Below, one piece after another: positions 43,716 to 52,200 of a stretch of DNA of 64,000 nucleotides. The position numbers and the translations under genes are program-made. The notes under the pieces are model-generated. The model ran no database searches, had not been told where the DNA came from, and saw nothing but the letters and a program-made list of their open reading frames with translations. Numbering within the stretch: position 1 is the first letter of the stretch; each line of letters starts with the position of its first letter. The stretch comes from JBBROS01 sp965213845 (GTDB lineage Bacteria > Pseudomonadota > Alphaproteobacteria > Acetobacterales > Acetobacteraceae): contig CBDCAI010000005.1 in assembly GCA_965213845.1 (NCBI GenBank), forward strand, positions 310,001 through 374,000. Reading direction: 5' to 3'.

Positions 43716-43840
43716 CGGGAGGCACACAAGAAAGAGGCTAACGGGAGGTCCGGGACCACGGCCTGCGCCACGCGATCATCGACCGGAAGCTGGGCCAGAA
43801 TTCATCAGCACAGATGGGCCAAAGTCCATTGTCATAGCCA

Positions 43841-44523
43841 GTCCTCACCTTCCCGCCCCAGCGCCTGTCGCTGCGCTGGTTCCGTCAGCTCGGTGAGCAG
43901 ACCGAGTTCCTCGACGCATTCTGGGTGAGCCTGTTTGTGGCCGCAGCGTCGACCGGCATATCAGTGGTCGTTTCCACGGCAGCGGCCATGGCTCTCGTTC
44001 GGCACCGGCCGCGTGGCGGCGGCCTGCTTGAGCTGGTCCTTACGCTCCCGATCATGCTGCCGTCCGTGATTCTCGGGACGGCGCTCCTCATCGTGTTTTC
44101 GCCGCTTGCCCTGGCGCAGACGATGGCCGGGCTGGTTCTGGCGCACACCGTGATCGCGACGCCCTACATGACGCGGCTTCTCGCGGCCACCCTCACGGCC
44201 ATACCTGCCGACTACGATGAGATAGCACGCATAATGGGGGCGAACCCGCGCGATCCTTTGTGCACGTGACACTCCCGTTGCTGATGCCCGGCATCGTGGC
44301 CGCTTCGGCAATCTCGATGATCCTCTCCTTCGACGAGTTCACCATCTCCCTGTTCTTGACCGGTCCCGGTCTGAAGACCCTGCCGGTGCAGATCTACGAC
44401 CACGTGGAGTTCAACATCGACCCCCTCGTGGCCGCTGTTGGGACGCTGCTGATCGCCGTCACAGTGTTCGTGGTGCTCGTGATTGAAAGAAGCCTGGGCC
44501 TGAAGCGTGCTTTCCGCATCTGA
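43841..44523 (+). pseudogene. Second PotC-like permease, 3' piece with a frameshift
   Basis: Continues the permease from GTCCTCACCTTCCCGCC (VLTFPP) through FLDAFWVSLFVAAASTGISV and the EAA loop start ADYDEIARIMGANPRD, then hits TGA. The homologous continuation FVHVTLPLLMPGIVAASAIS lies in the -1 frame from about 44256 and runs to 44523. One missing base (or two extra) near 44250 is needed, so the gene carries a frameshift independent of the IS21 insertion. Confidence 0.8.
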
Positions 44524-44567
44524 CCTTCCCCGACCATCACTGCCCCCCCCTCAGAGGAGAGCCGGCC

Positions 44568-45668
44568 ATGACGCATGAACGCGACAACCTGATCAGATGC
44601 TTCGACGGCTTTGCGTCGCGCCGTCTGCTGCTCGGGGCCGCGGTCGCCACCGGCGCGAGCGTCTCGTCGCTGGTTTCGTTCGCGGGCAAGCTGGCGGCCG
44701 CCGAGGAGGACCAGGTGGCTGCTCTGATCCTACAGGTCTGGCCGGGCCTGTTTCCGCCCGTGCTTAAGGATGCCGCGACGCCGGTCTTCGGACGGGCGCA
44801 CCCAGGGACGAGGCTGCTGTTCGACATCGGCACGGCCGACACGATGTACCCGAAGCTGCTTGCAGGACGCGCTCGACCGGTCATCAGCGGTGGCATGATC
44901 GCGGACAGCGGCGTCCACCGGGCCATCTCCGACGGGTTGCTGGCCCCCGTGCTCGACGAGAGCGTGCCCAACAAGGCGAAGGTCTCGCCGAAGCTCGTCT
45001 TGCCGGGCGCCCTTGGGGTCGGCTTCGTCCAGAGCCCTTACGGCATCATGTACAACCCGGACCGCGTGGAGAAGCCGCAGTCCTGGGCGGACCTTTGGAA
45101 GCCCGAGTACAAGGGCCGGGTCGCAATGCGTGAATCCTACTTCGCTCAATATGTCGGAGCGGCGGTGGCGGCGGGCGGAGAGCCCGACGTCGAGGCGGGG
45201 ATCCGGGCGTGGGCGCCGCACCGGGCCAACATCGGCGCCTGGGTCACGAGTTCCGCCAAGGCGGAGGACGACATCTCGCGGGGCGAGCTTTGGCTGGGTG
45301 CGAACTGGGGTGCCTGGACCGAGCAGGCACGCGCCAAGGGGAAGAAGCTGGCGTTCGCGCTCCCGAAGGAGGGCGGGATCGCCTACACCGGTCACATGGT
45401 CAGCTTCGGCGGCTTCAGCCCGAAGGCCACGGGATTGGCGCAGAGCTACCTCAATCTGTGGATCGACGACGAGGTGCAGGGGCGCTTCGTCAAGGACGGT
45501 TTCATGACGCCGACGAACCGGGCGGTCGCCATACCGCAGAACATGATCGGCATGGAGGCGGTGATGTCCGCCGAGCAGGCGGCGGCGAAGCTCATCCCCT
45601 ACGACGTGAAGGGGACTGGCGAGCGAATGGGCAGCATCATGCAGCTTGTCGCCAGCACGTTGAAGTAG
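44568..45668 (+). CDS. Spermidine/putrescine-type ABC substrate-binding protein
   Basis: A 366-residue periplasmic protein (SBP_bac_8 type). A Tat-like signal FASRRLLLGAAVATGASV precedes the mature fold (ALILQVWPGLFPPVLKDAA, YGIMYNPDRVEKPQSWADLW, GRVAMRESYFAQYVGAAVAA). The ATG has GGAGAGCC upstream. It is followed three bases later by the ATPase. Intact itself, but its second permease is broken, so import is unlikely unless another permease substitutes. Confidence 0.85.
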   Translation: MTHERDNLIRCFDGFASRRLLLGAAVATGASVSSLVSFAGKLAAAEEDQVAALILQVWPGLFPPVLKDAATPVFGRAHPGTRLLFDIGTADTMYPKLLAGRARPVISGGMIADSGVHRAISDGLLAPVLDESVPNKAKVSPKLVLPGALGVGFVQSPYGIMYNPDRVEKPQSWADLWKPEYKGRVAMRESYFAQYVGAAVAAGGEPDVEAGIRAWAPHRANIGAWVTSSAKAEDDISRGELWLGANWGAWTEQARAKGKKLAFALPKEGGIAYTGHMVSFGGFSPKATGLAQSYLNLWIDDEVQGRFVKDGFMTPTNRAVAIPQNMIGMEAVMSAEQAAAKLIPYDVKGTGERMGSIMQLVASTLK

Positions 45669-45671
45669 CGC

Positions 45672-46682
45672 ATGTCGGAAGCAATTCGTCCGCCTGCAAT
45701 CGAGTTGAGGCAGGTCAGCAAGTCTTTCGGGGGAGCCATTGCCGTGGACCGCCTTTCGCTGAGCGTGGCGGAAGGAGAGTTCCTGGCGCTGCTGGGTTCG
45801 AGCGGGTGCGGCAAGACGACCACGCTACGCTTGATCAGAGGTCTGGACTTCGCCGATTCGGGAACGATCGGCATCGGCGGGGTCCTGATGACGGGCACGC
45901 CGCCGCATAAGCGGATGCTCGGCCTGGTGCCCCAGAACTACGCCTTGTTCCCGCACCTCTCCGTCGCGGACAGCGTGGCCTTCGGGCTGCGGATGCGGCG
46001 TTGGGGCCGCCAGGAGATCCGCCGGGCCGTGGAGGACGCGTTGTCGCTCGTGCAGCTGCAGGACTTCGCCCGACGCTTCCCGTCCCAGCTCTCGGGCGGC
46101 CAGCAGCAGCGGGTGGCGCTGGCCCGGGCTCTCGCGGTGCGGCCGACCGTGCTGCTGCTCGACGAGCCCATGGCCGCGCTCGACCGCAGGCTCCGCACGC
46201 AGATGCAGATCGAGCTGCGCGCGATGCAGCGCAAGCTCGGGGTCACCACGATCATGGTGACGCACGACCAGGAGGAGGCGATGGCCATGGCCGACCGGAT
46301 CGCGGTGATGGACAAGGGCGGGATCGTCCAGCTCGACTCGCCACGGGATCTCTACGACCGCCCCCGTACGCTGTTCGTGGCGAACTTCGTCGGGCTGTCG
46401 AATGTGTTCCGGTCGGAGGACGGCGGGAAGGACAGCATCGTCCGACCCGAGCACATCCGCTTGATACATGTGAATCCGAACCATCAGCGTGGGATCCGCG
46501 GAACCGTGACCGACATCGTCTTTCTCGGGCCTGCAGTGCACTACCACGTCAAACTTGCGGACGGGCGAACCATCCTTGCAGTCGACGGTGGCGGCTCGAG
46601 CGAAATGAAGCCGGGTTTCGAAGTCGGCAACCCGGTTTCCGTCTTCTGGGACCTGATCTTTCAGCATGCACTGCACGCGTGA
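45672..46682 (+). CDS. ABC transporter ATP-binding protein (PotA-like)
   Basis: A 336-residue ATPase with Walker A LLGSSGCGKTTTLRLI, signature LSGGQQQRVALARALA, Walker B VLLLDEPMAALDRR and switch MVTHDQEEAM, then a short TOBE domain (GGKDSIVRPEHIRLIHVN). The last gene of the decayed spermidine-type importer; the broken hyuA copy starts 200 bp later in the same direction. Confidence 0.92.
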   Translation: MSEAIRPPAIELRQVSKSFGGAIAVDRLSLSVAEGEFLALLGSSGCGKTTTLRLIRGLDFADSGTIGIGGVLMTGTPPHKRMLGLVPQNYALFPHLSVADSVAFGLRMRRWGRQEIRRAVEDALSLVQLQDFARRFPSQLSGGQQQRVALARALAVRPTVLLLDEPMAALDRRLRTQMQIELRAMQRKLGVTTIMVTHDQEEAMAMADRIAVMDKGGIVQLDSPRDLYDRPRTLFVANFVGLSNVFRSEDGGKDSIVRPEHIRLIHVNPNHQRGIRGTVTDIVFLGPAVHYHVKLADGRTILAVDGGGSSEMKPGFEVGNPVSVFWDLIFQHALHA

Positions 46683-46883
46683 CCTGCAGGGAAGTGGTCA
46701 CCCTTCCAGGCGTCGAGTGGTCCTTTCTCGGGGCAGGCGCTTCCCTTCCAATCTGGCCAAATGCGGCGGTGCTGCACCTGGACCGAGGAATTCCGAGATG
46801 AGAGCCAAGAATTCTAGGGGACGTTGCACCCTGCTTCCGCAGGAGAGCGGCTGCCGGGCGCTTCTGGCGCCGGGGCGTGGCCG

Positions 46884-48518
46884 ATGAGGGTGGGCGTCGA
46901 AGCGGGCGGCACATTCACGGACCTGGTTGCCACGGACGGTGGCGTGCTGCGCGTCACCAAGGTTCCGAGCACGCCGGCCACGCCGGAGCGCGGAGTGCTG
47001 GATGCGCTGGCGGCGGCGTCCATCCGCATGACGGAGGTCGCGGAGCTCGTTCACGGGTCGACTGTCGCGACCAACGCCGTGCTCGAGCGCAAGGGCGCCC
47101 GGGTTGCGCTGGTCACGACTGCCGGGTTCCGCGATCTGCTGTGGATCCAGCGGCAGAATCGGCCTCGCATCTATGATCTTGCGTATCGCAAGCCTGAACC
47201 GCTGGTTGCTCGACAGCATGTGGTTGAAATCATCGAGCGCACGGGGACCGACGGCACGCCCATCACCCCGCTGGACGAAGGGTCCGTTCGCGCGACCCTG
47301 AAAGCCGCCTTGTCCGGCATGCGGCCCGATGTGGTTGCTGTCTGCCTGTTGAACGCCTTCGCGAATCCCGACCACGAGCAACGCGTGGCCGCCATCGTCG
47401 CCGAACTGGCGCCTGGGATCCGCGTCGTTTGCTCGCACGCCGTCAGCCCGGAGTTCCGGGAGTATGAGCGCTGTGCATTGTTTGGCGTGACGAGGGCGGG
47501 ATGCTGCGCGTGGGCCCGAGTCGAGTGGCGCCATGCCTGGTCCCGCATGCTACGGGCGCGGCGGAACCCTTCCGACCATCACGGACGCGCACGTGGTGCG
47601 TGGCACCGTGCAGGCCGAGCGCTTCCTCGGAGGCGGGATGGCAATCGTCCGGGAGGCCGCGGTCCGCGCCTTCGAGCAGCTCGCGGACGCCTTCGGGTCG
47701 ACGCCGGCCGCGCTGGCCGACGACGCAATCCGGCTCGCCAACGCCAACGTCGTGAATGCGATCCAGAAGTCAGCACGCAGCGGGGGCGGGATCCCCGAGA
47801 CTATGCGCTCCTGGCGTTCGGGGGGGCCGGACCGCTGCATGCGGCGCGTATCGCCGAGGCGCTGATGATCGCCACCGTGCTGATCCCGCCGCATGCGGGG
47901 GTGCTGTCCGCCTTGGGCCTGCTCGCGTCAGGGTATGCGCTGTTCGAGACAACGACCCGCAGGCTGGTGCTTGAGGAGGCTCGCATGGCCGAGGTGCGCG
48001 AGGTGTTCGCACAGCTCCGCCGCACGGCCGCGCTGCGTTTCGCTCAGGCCGGAGTCGACGGCGAGCCGCTGCTCTCGGCGTCGCTGCAGATGCGCTACGT
48101 GGGGCAGGCGTTCGAGCTCGACGTACCGGTGGAGGTGGACGACCTCGCTTCGATGAATGCGGACGGGCTGGGAACGCTGTTTCAGGAAGCCGAGGCGATG
48201 CAGTTCCACCAGACCCGGACCCAGTGCCGCCCGATCGAGATCGTGGGCTTCCGACTAGGTGCGAGCATCCCATCGGACATGCCTCCTCCGGCCTGGAGCC
48301 CGGGCCCGGGCCGACCGGACTCGATCTGCACCGTGCAGGAGAACCGTGAGCGGTTCACCTGCAGGATGGTGTCGTGGCCACACCCCGGGGTCGTGCTCCC
48401 CGGTCCCCTGATCATCGATGCCGAGACTTCGACCGTCTTCGTCCCTTCCGGCTGGAACGCCGCGTCCGACGATGGCGAGAACCTCCTCATGACCCGCGCT
48501 GGCAAGGCCCCCTCATGA
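46884..48518 (+). pseudogene. Degraded second hydantoinase/oxoprolinase subunit A
   Basis: Starts as a good HyuA (MRVGVEAGGTFTDLVATD, HGSTVATNAVLERKGARVAL) up to SPEFREYERC near 47472. There about 150-200 residues of the family core are absent and sequence resumes near DEGGMLRVGP. The frame then changes: MPGPACYGRGGTLPTITDAH to LANANVVNAIQK is read from 47533 in the next frame, and RGRDPRDYALLAFGGAGPLH returns to the first frame near 47780. The rest to 48518 is intact. The long single open frame across this region is therefore partly out-of-frame nonsense. No working HyuA can result. Confidence 0.82.
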
Positions 48519-49103
48519 CACTCGACCCCATCGACGCAGCCATCATCGGTCAAGCTTTGCTGGCAGCCGCTGGCGAGATGGGCGAAAAGCTGGTTCGCTC
48601 CGCCTTCTCGACCATCGTTCGGGAGGCGCGCGACGCCTCGACGGCAATCTTGGACGTTTCCGGGCGCATCATAGCGCAGGCGGAGATGGTGCCGATCCAG
48701 CTCGGCTCCATGGGAGCGACGCTGCTGCCCATCCTCGAGCTTTACCCGCTCTCCGAGATCGAGGAAGGCGACTTCCTGGTCAACAACCATCCTTACCGCG
48801 GCGGGCAGCACCTGCAGGACGTGTTCGTGTTCACCCCGATCTTTGCGGACGGGCGGCTGATCGGATTCTGCGGCTCGACTGCGCACCACCTCGACCTCGG
48901 CGGCGGCCGGCCGGGGCTGAACACCGCAGCCACGGACTACTATCAGGAGGGGCTCGCGATCCCGCCCTTGAAGTTCAGCTACGCGCGGGACTGGAATGGG
49001 GGAGCCTTCGAACGCCTGGTTTCCGAAAACGTCCGGGTGCCCGAAGTGACGATCGGCGACTTCAACGCCCAGTTCGCCGCCAACGCGCTGGGCGTGAGTG
49101 ATG
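48515..49103 (+). pseudogene. 3'-truncated second hydantoinase/oxoprolinase subunit B
   Basis: Begins with ATGA overlap on hyuA and reads MTLDPIDAAIIGQALLAAAG, then MGEKLVRSAFSTIVREARDA and EEGDFLVNNHPYRGGQHLQD, all HyuB blocks. Homology stops near 49100 after FNAQFAANALGVSDA, about 200 of the usual 550-650 residues; the rest of the open frame (to 49639) is Arg/Gly-rich nonsense. It belongs with the broken hyuA as a dead catabolic pair beside the dead importer. Confidence 0.8.
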
Positions 49104-49406
49104 CCAGGCGCGCCGGACGCGGAGGCACGCTTCGACGAACTGGAGTTCCTGATCGCCATGCAGGTCCTACATCCGGAGGATGCGACGGATGGCGAACCCC
49201 GCTGGTTCCCGGCGGGAGGCTTCCAGTTCCGCCGCAGGGACGACATGACGCACGAGGTAACGGCTCTGCTGGCCAAGGCGAGGGAGGCGGGCGCGGACTA
49301 CGGGCCGGTCAAGGCGGGGATGTTCGGCGGCAACGTCGCCCGCCTCGAGGCGGTCGCCAGGACTTCGGAGGCATCGGCGCAACGGATGCGCCGGGGGGCA
49401 TACTGA
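49098..49406 (+). CDS. Unrecognised protein fragment
   Basis: A 102-residue frame (GTG then ATG start) with coherent, protein-like sequence: ARFDELEFLIAMQVLHPED, EPRWFPAGGFQFRRRDDMTH and YGPVKAGMFGGNVARLEAVA. It is not HyuB and I do not recognise it. It begins exactly where hyuB homology ends, in another frame, so it is probably the C-terminal part of a gene joined by deletion rather than a free-standing gene. Confidence 0.45.
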   Translation: MMPGAPDAEARFDELEFLIAMQVLHPEDATDGEPRWFPAGGFQFRRRDDMTHEVTALLAKAREAGADYGPVKAGMFGGNVARLEAVARTSEASAQRMRRGAY

Positions 49407-49573
49407 CCGTGTCCCTGATCCCCGTTGCCGGACGGTCCCGCGGCGACAGAAGCTTGAGATGGCGGTCGGCCCGAGCCCCAGCCCGGGGCGAAGCGGCACC
49501 CGTCGGCGCGTCTTTCCGCGGCTGCCGGGTAACGGGCGGGCGTGCACGGCTGGGTTCAGGAAAGTCTATTCGG

Positions 49574-49616
49574 TGTAAGTGCCAACTTTTGCCGTTGGAA
49601 TCCCCACTTTTGCAGG
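49574..49616. repeat. Possible orphan IS end
   Basis: TGTAAGTGCCAACTTTTGCC (49574) continues to a second copy of the core, CCCACTTTTGCAGG (about 49603-49616). TG-start ends with two spaced ACTTTTGC motifs resemble IS21-type termini. No transposase is attached and no matching inverse end was found in the window. Confidence 0.35.
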
Positions 49617-49664
49617 TCTCTCCACTACCACTCGTGTAGCCCGCCAATTAGAGTGCACGTCCAA

Positions 49665-49763
49665 TGTCCGCTAACCCATTGATAAATAAAGCGCAAAACG
49701 ACAAATAAAGTGAAAATTCGCCACATAAAGGAAGAGTCCAGGTCGCTGGCGCCAGATAAAGTG
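49665..49763. repeat. ATAAAG repeat array, candidate Tn7/Tn5053-type transposon end
   Basis: In a locally A+T-rich stretch, ATAAAG occurs at 49686, 49705, 49725 and 49756 (spacings 19, 20 and 31), in the contexts AATAAAGCG, AATAAAGTG, CATAAAGGA and GATAAAGTG. TGTCCGCTAACCC begins at 49665, 21 bp before the first copy, and could be the terminus. Tn7-type ends have TGT termini and spaced transposase sites containing ATAAAG. It lies just outside tniQ. The 520 bp between 49407 and 49927 hold no gene. Confidence 0.5.
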
Positions 49764-49869
49764 TAATTTGCTGTTTTCGTAGTGTCGAGAGTGGAAAGGG
49801 GCGGATCGATGTCAGGCATGGGAGAGAGTTTTCGCATGCCTCGAACAGGCTACACCACGGTCCCACATC

Positions 49870-49891
49870 GTCACCGGCCAACCCCGGTGAC
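49870..49891. terminator. Hairpin downstream of tniQ
   Basis: GTCACCGG-CCAACC-CCGGTGAC forms a perfect 8-bp stem with a 6-nt loop, 37 bp beyond the tniQ stop on the minus strand. No T-run follows; likely terminator for the tni genes. Confidence 0.5.
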
Positions 49892-49927
49892 GACCACCGT
49901 CCATATGCAATGCACGAGTAGGCTGCA

Positions 49928-51814
49928 CTACTTCGCATCCGCCACATCACGCTGGCCGGCGCCCGCTTGGTCGACCCTCGACAAGCTTTCAACGCCCGGG
50001 GTCACCATGGCCAGCAGCCGGCGAGACTGCTCCTCGGTGTTCCCGGGTGCCGACAAAACCTTGGCCAGGAGACCAAGATCCTCGGTGTTGAAGGCGGACG
50101 AGGTCCGCCATAGCCAGTAAGCCAGGACCCTCTCGACATCATGGTCATCGAGACCGGCTGCCGCGGCCGCCCGGCGGAACAGCCCCTCGTACTCCTCGAG
50201 ACGCTCGTCTTCCAATGTCGGTTCGGCAGCAGGGAAGCCTTGCCCCCGCGCGACACCGTTCCCCGGCCGCTTGTAGTTTTCTCCCAGCAGCTTGACCGCG
50301 GCGGCCTCGACAAGCGCTTGCGTCTCGGCAGCGACCCCAATCAGGCTGTCGAGCTCTGCTCGCGCGAGTGCCATTCCATCACCGTTCGACGGGTCAGCTA
50401 CGTGCGTGTCCCAGAGACGCCTCCCGGTCAGCAGCATGTCGAGAAGCGGCCGCGATCTCACGAACCTGACGTAGCCCGGCTTCGGCGGCGGGCGTGGGGG
50501 ATCGAGAATGTCATCTAGCTCTTGCGGAGTGGTGGCTCGCGCAGCCGCGTCGACCAGTACAATTGCACTGCCTTCGTCGCCGCCGGCACGAAAAATCTCG
50601 CCAGCTGCCCAAACGGCATATGTCTCCCGTTCCCGCAATCCAGCGGCAACGGCACCGGCCCGTTCGCGTGCCGATACGACCGCGCGGGCGGGTCGTGACA
50701 CCGTCCCCTGTGTCAGCGGTAGCTCAGGCTGGCGGGAGCGGAGCGCCCAATCCGGAAGCGCCGAACGGCCGAAGCGTCCGGTTGCCGATGGTTCCGGAGC
50801 CTGCTCGACCCCGATGGCGTGCCTGATCGAGGCGGCAAGCGACCGCGTCCCCGGCGTGCCGATCGCCTCAAGCCGGAGGGCGCGCTCGAAGACCAGGGCC
50901 GCCTGCCGCCCGGAGAAATATGAATTCCACCGCGGCCCGGATCCGGTGCCCGATGCAAGGCCGCCTGTCGGCAGGTCGGATGCCGAATCCACGACGCGCA
51001 TGCACTGCAACCGCGCGCGCATGGCCACGGCAGCGCTCCCTGCTTGGAGCAAGGCCAGCCCTTCCGACAGGGCGAATGTGGTGTCGGGACGCCGGGCATT
51101 CGGATCCAACGCGGACGAGCGGCCCGTAGCGAGGGCACCCGCCTCGTCCAGCACGTCGACAGCCTGCGGGAAGTGCAGCCCTTCAAGTCCGGGGGGAACG
51201 GGGACCGGCAGTCTCCGGAACAGTCCGTCCAGTAACGCCACAAGTGGGAGCGCGGTCACCGGGATGGGGACCGGCCTGGCGTGCGCCAGATCGAATCCGC
51301 ATCCGCATGTCGCCAGCATCCCCGCCCGCCACGATTGGTCCACGAGACATGAAGGGCAGGACCATTGGAGAGACTGCCCGTGGGCGTGGCAGTGCTGGAT
51401 CGCGCGGACATCCCATTCCGGCCGATGATGCCGGGAGAGGGCGAAACACGACGGACAGAAGCGCCTGGGAAGGTCCACCAGCTTTGCCACCTCCATCGCG
51501 TGCCCGCCCACAGCCGCCGGCCCGTCTACCAGCAAGCCCCACGACCCCGGTTGTCTGACCGAAGGTATCATTCCCGGGTTCCGCTCCAGCACGGCGTTGA
51601 CAGACATGCCCGAGAGCGCGGCAAGGTCCTCGATCTGTTCAAGGCTCCACCGGAACAACGGCAGGCGCACGTCCCGGAGGATGCCTGCCTCCTCCAAGCC
51701 GTCGAGCTGGTTCCGTTCCATCAACCGCAGCAGGAAGCCGCTGGGTGTTTCGCCTTCCACCGGCTGGCACAGCAGCGCCAGTCGCCCGGGAAGCTTTCGC
51801 GCAAGGATATCCAC
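49928..51814 (-). CDS. tniQ: TniQ/TnsD-family target-selection protein
   Basis: About 628 residues. The TniQ N-terminal domain begins LPGRLALLCQPVEGETPSGF and SLEQIEDLAALSGM. Its zinc-binding set is intact: RRFCPSCFALSRHHRPEWDV, IQHCHAHGQSLQWSCPSC and ATCGCGFDL. The remaining 400 residues are helical and less conserved, as in long TniQ/TnsD proteins. TniQ links an AAA+ regulator to target DNA in Tn5053/Tn7-type transposition. The open frame runs 94 codons further upstream, but the GTG at 51814 is the natural start. It is divergent from the methyltransferase gene and co-oriented with the TniB-containing gene at 56-57.8 kb, so the restriction genes appear inserted between tniB and tniQ. Confidence 0.85.
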   Translation of the reverse strand: MDILARKLPGRLALLCQPVEGETPSGFLLRLMERNQLDGLEEAGILRDVRLPLFRWSLEQIEDLAALSGMSVNAVLERNPGMIPSVRQPGSWGLLVDGPAAVGGHAMEVAKLVDLPRRFCPSCFALSRHHRPEWDVRAIQHCHAHGQSLQWSCPSCLVDQSWRAGMLATCGCGFDLAHARPVPIPVTALPLVALLDGLFRRLPVPVPPGLEGLHFPQAVDVLDEAGALATGRSSALDPNARRPDTTFALSEGLALLQAGSAAVAMRARLQCMRVVDSASDLPTGGLASGTGSGPRWNSYFSGRQAALVFERALRLEAIGTPGTRSLAASIRHAIGVEQAPEPSATGRFGRSALPDWALRSRQPELPLTQGTVSRPARAVVSARERAGAVAAGLRERETYAVWAAGEIFRAGGDEGSAIVLVDAAARATTPQELDDILDPPRPPPKPGYVRFVRSRPLLDMLLTGRRLWDTHVADPSNGDGMALARAELDSLIGVAAETQALVEAAAVKLLGENYKRPGNGVARGQGFPAAEPTLEDERLEEYEGLFRRAAAAAGLDDHDVERVLAYWLWRTSSAFNTEDLGLLAKVLSAPGNTEEQSRRLLAMVTPGVESLSRVDQAGAGQRDVADAK

Positions 51815-52200
51815 GCGTGACGGGAGCACCGGGCGTCGGCGCACGCAAGGGGCGGCAAGGAAAACGAGGGCGACGAGTCCTTTGGCGCGCGCTCCCGTCG
51901 CCGGGGCGCGGCGGTTCCCGGGCAAGAACTGAAGCTGGATCTGCCGCCGCCGCGCCCATCCCACAAATGACGACGCAGCGGTCGCGGCCCGGCTCCCGGC
52001 AGGGCCCCCGGGCGTTGCCCCGGCGTGCCCTATAAGGTCACCTCGTTGGACGCACGGCGGGCATGGTAGCCGCTCCACCGGGCACACCTTCAACACGCTG
52101 ATAACGCTGAGCTTTCGCCAAGGACTAAACTTTCACTTTGAATCAATATGTTATTGCGTGTTGCTGACGGCGGAAGTACCGTGGGGAAGGAGGAAAACGC
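51815..52200. promoter_or_regulatory. Divergent tniQ / methyltransferase intergenic region
   Basis: 386 bp without a gene, G+C-rich on the tniQ side and A+T-rich from 52120. A palindrome CAATA-TGT-TATTG lies at 52144-52156, about 45 bp before the methyltransferase GTG, in a stretch that also has promoter-like TTTCAC and TATTGC elements. AAGGAGG just upstream of the GTG at 52201 is a strong ribosome site. The palindrome could be an operator; no separate controller gene is visible. Confidence 0.4.

Larger units (their letters stand above)
41314..43840 (+). mobile_element. IS21-family insertion sequence with 5-bp target duplication
   Basis: A 2527-bp element. The left end begins TGGCTTTGCTATCGAACTTT and the right, read inward, TGGCTATGACAATGGACTTT; both continue GGCCCA and, about 20 bp further in, repeat TGGCCCAGC, the multiple end repeats typical of the family. 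It carries istA and istB. The flanks have the direct repeat GTCCT. It splits a PotC-like permease; excision in silico restores AGDVLTFPPQRLSLRW in frame, which fixes the ends precisely. Confidence 0.95.
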
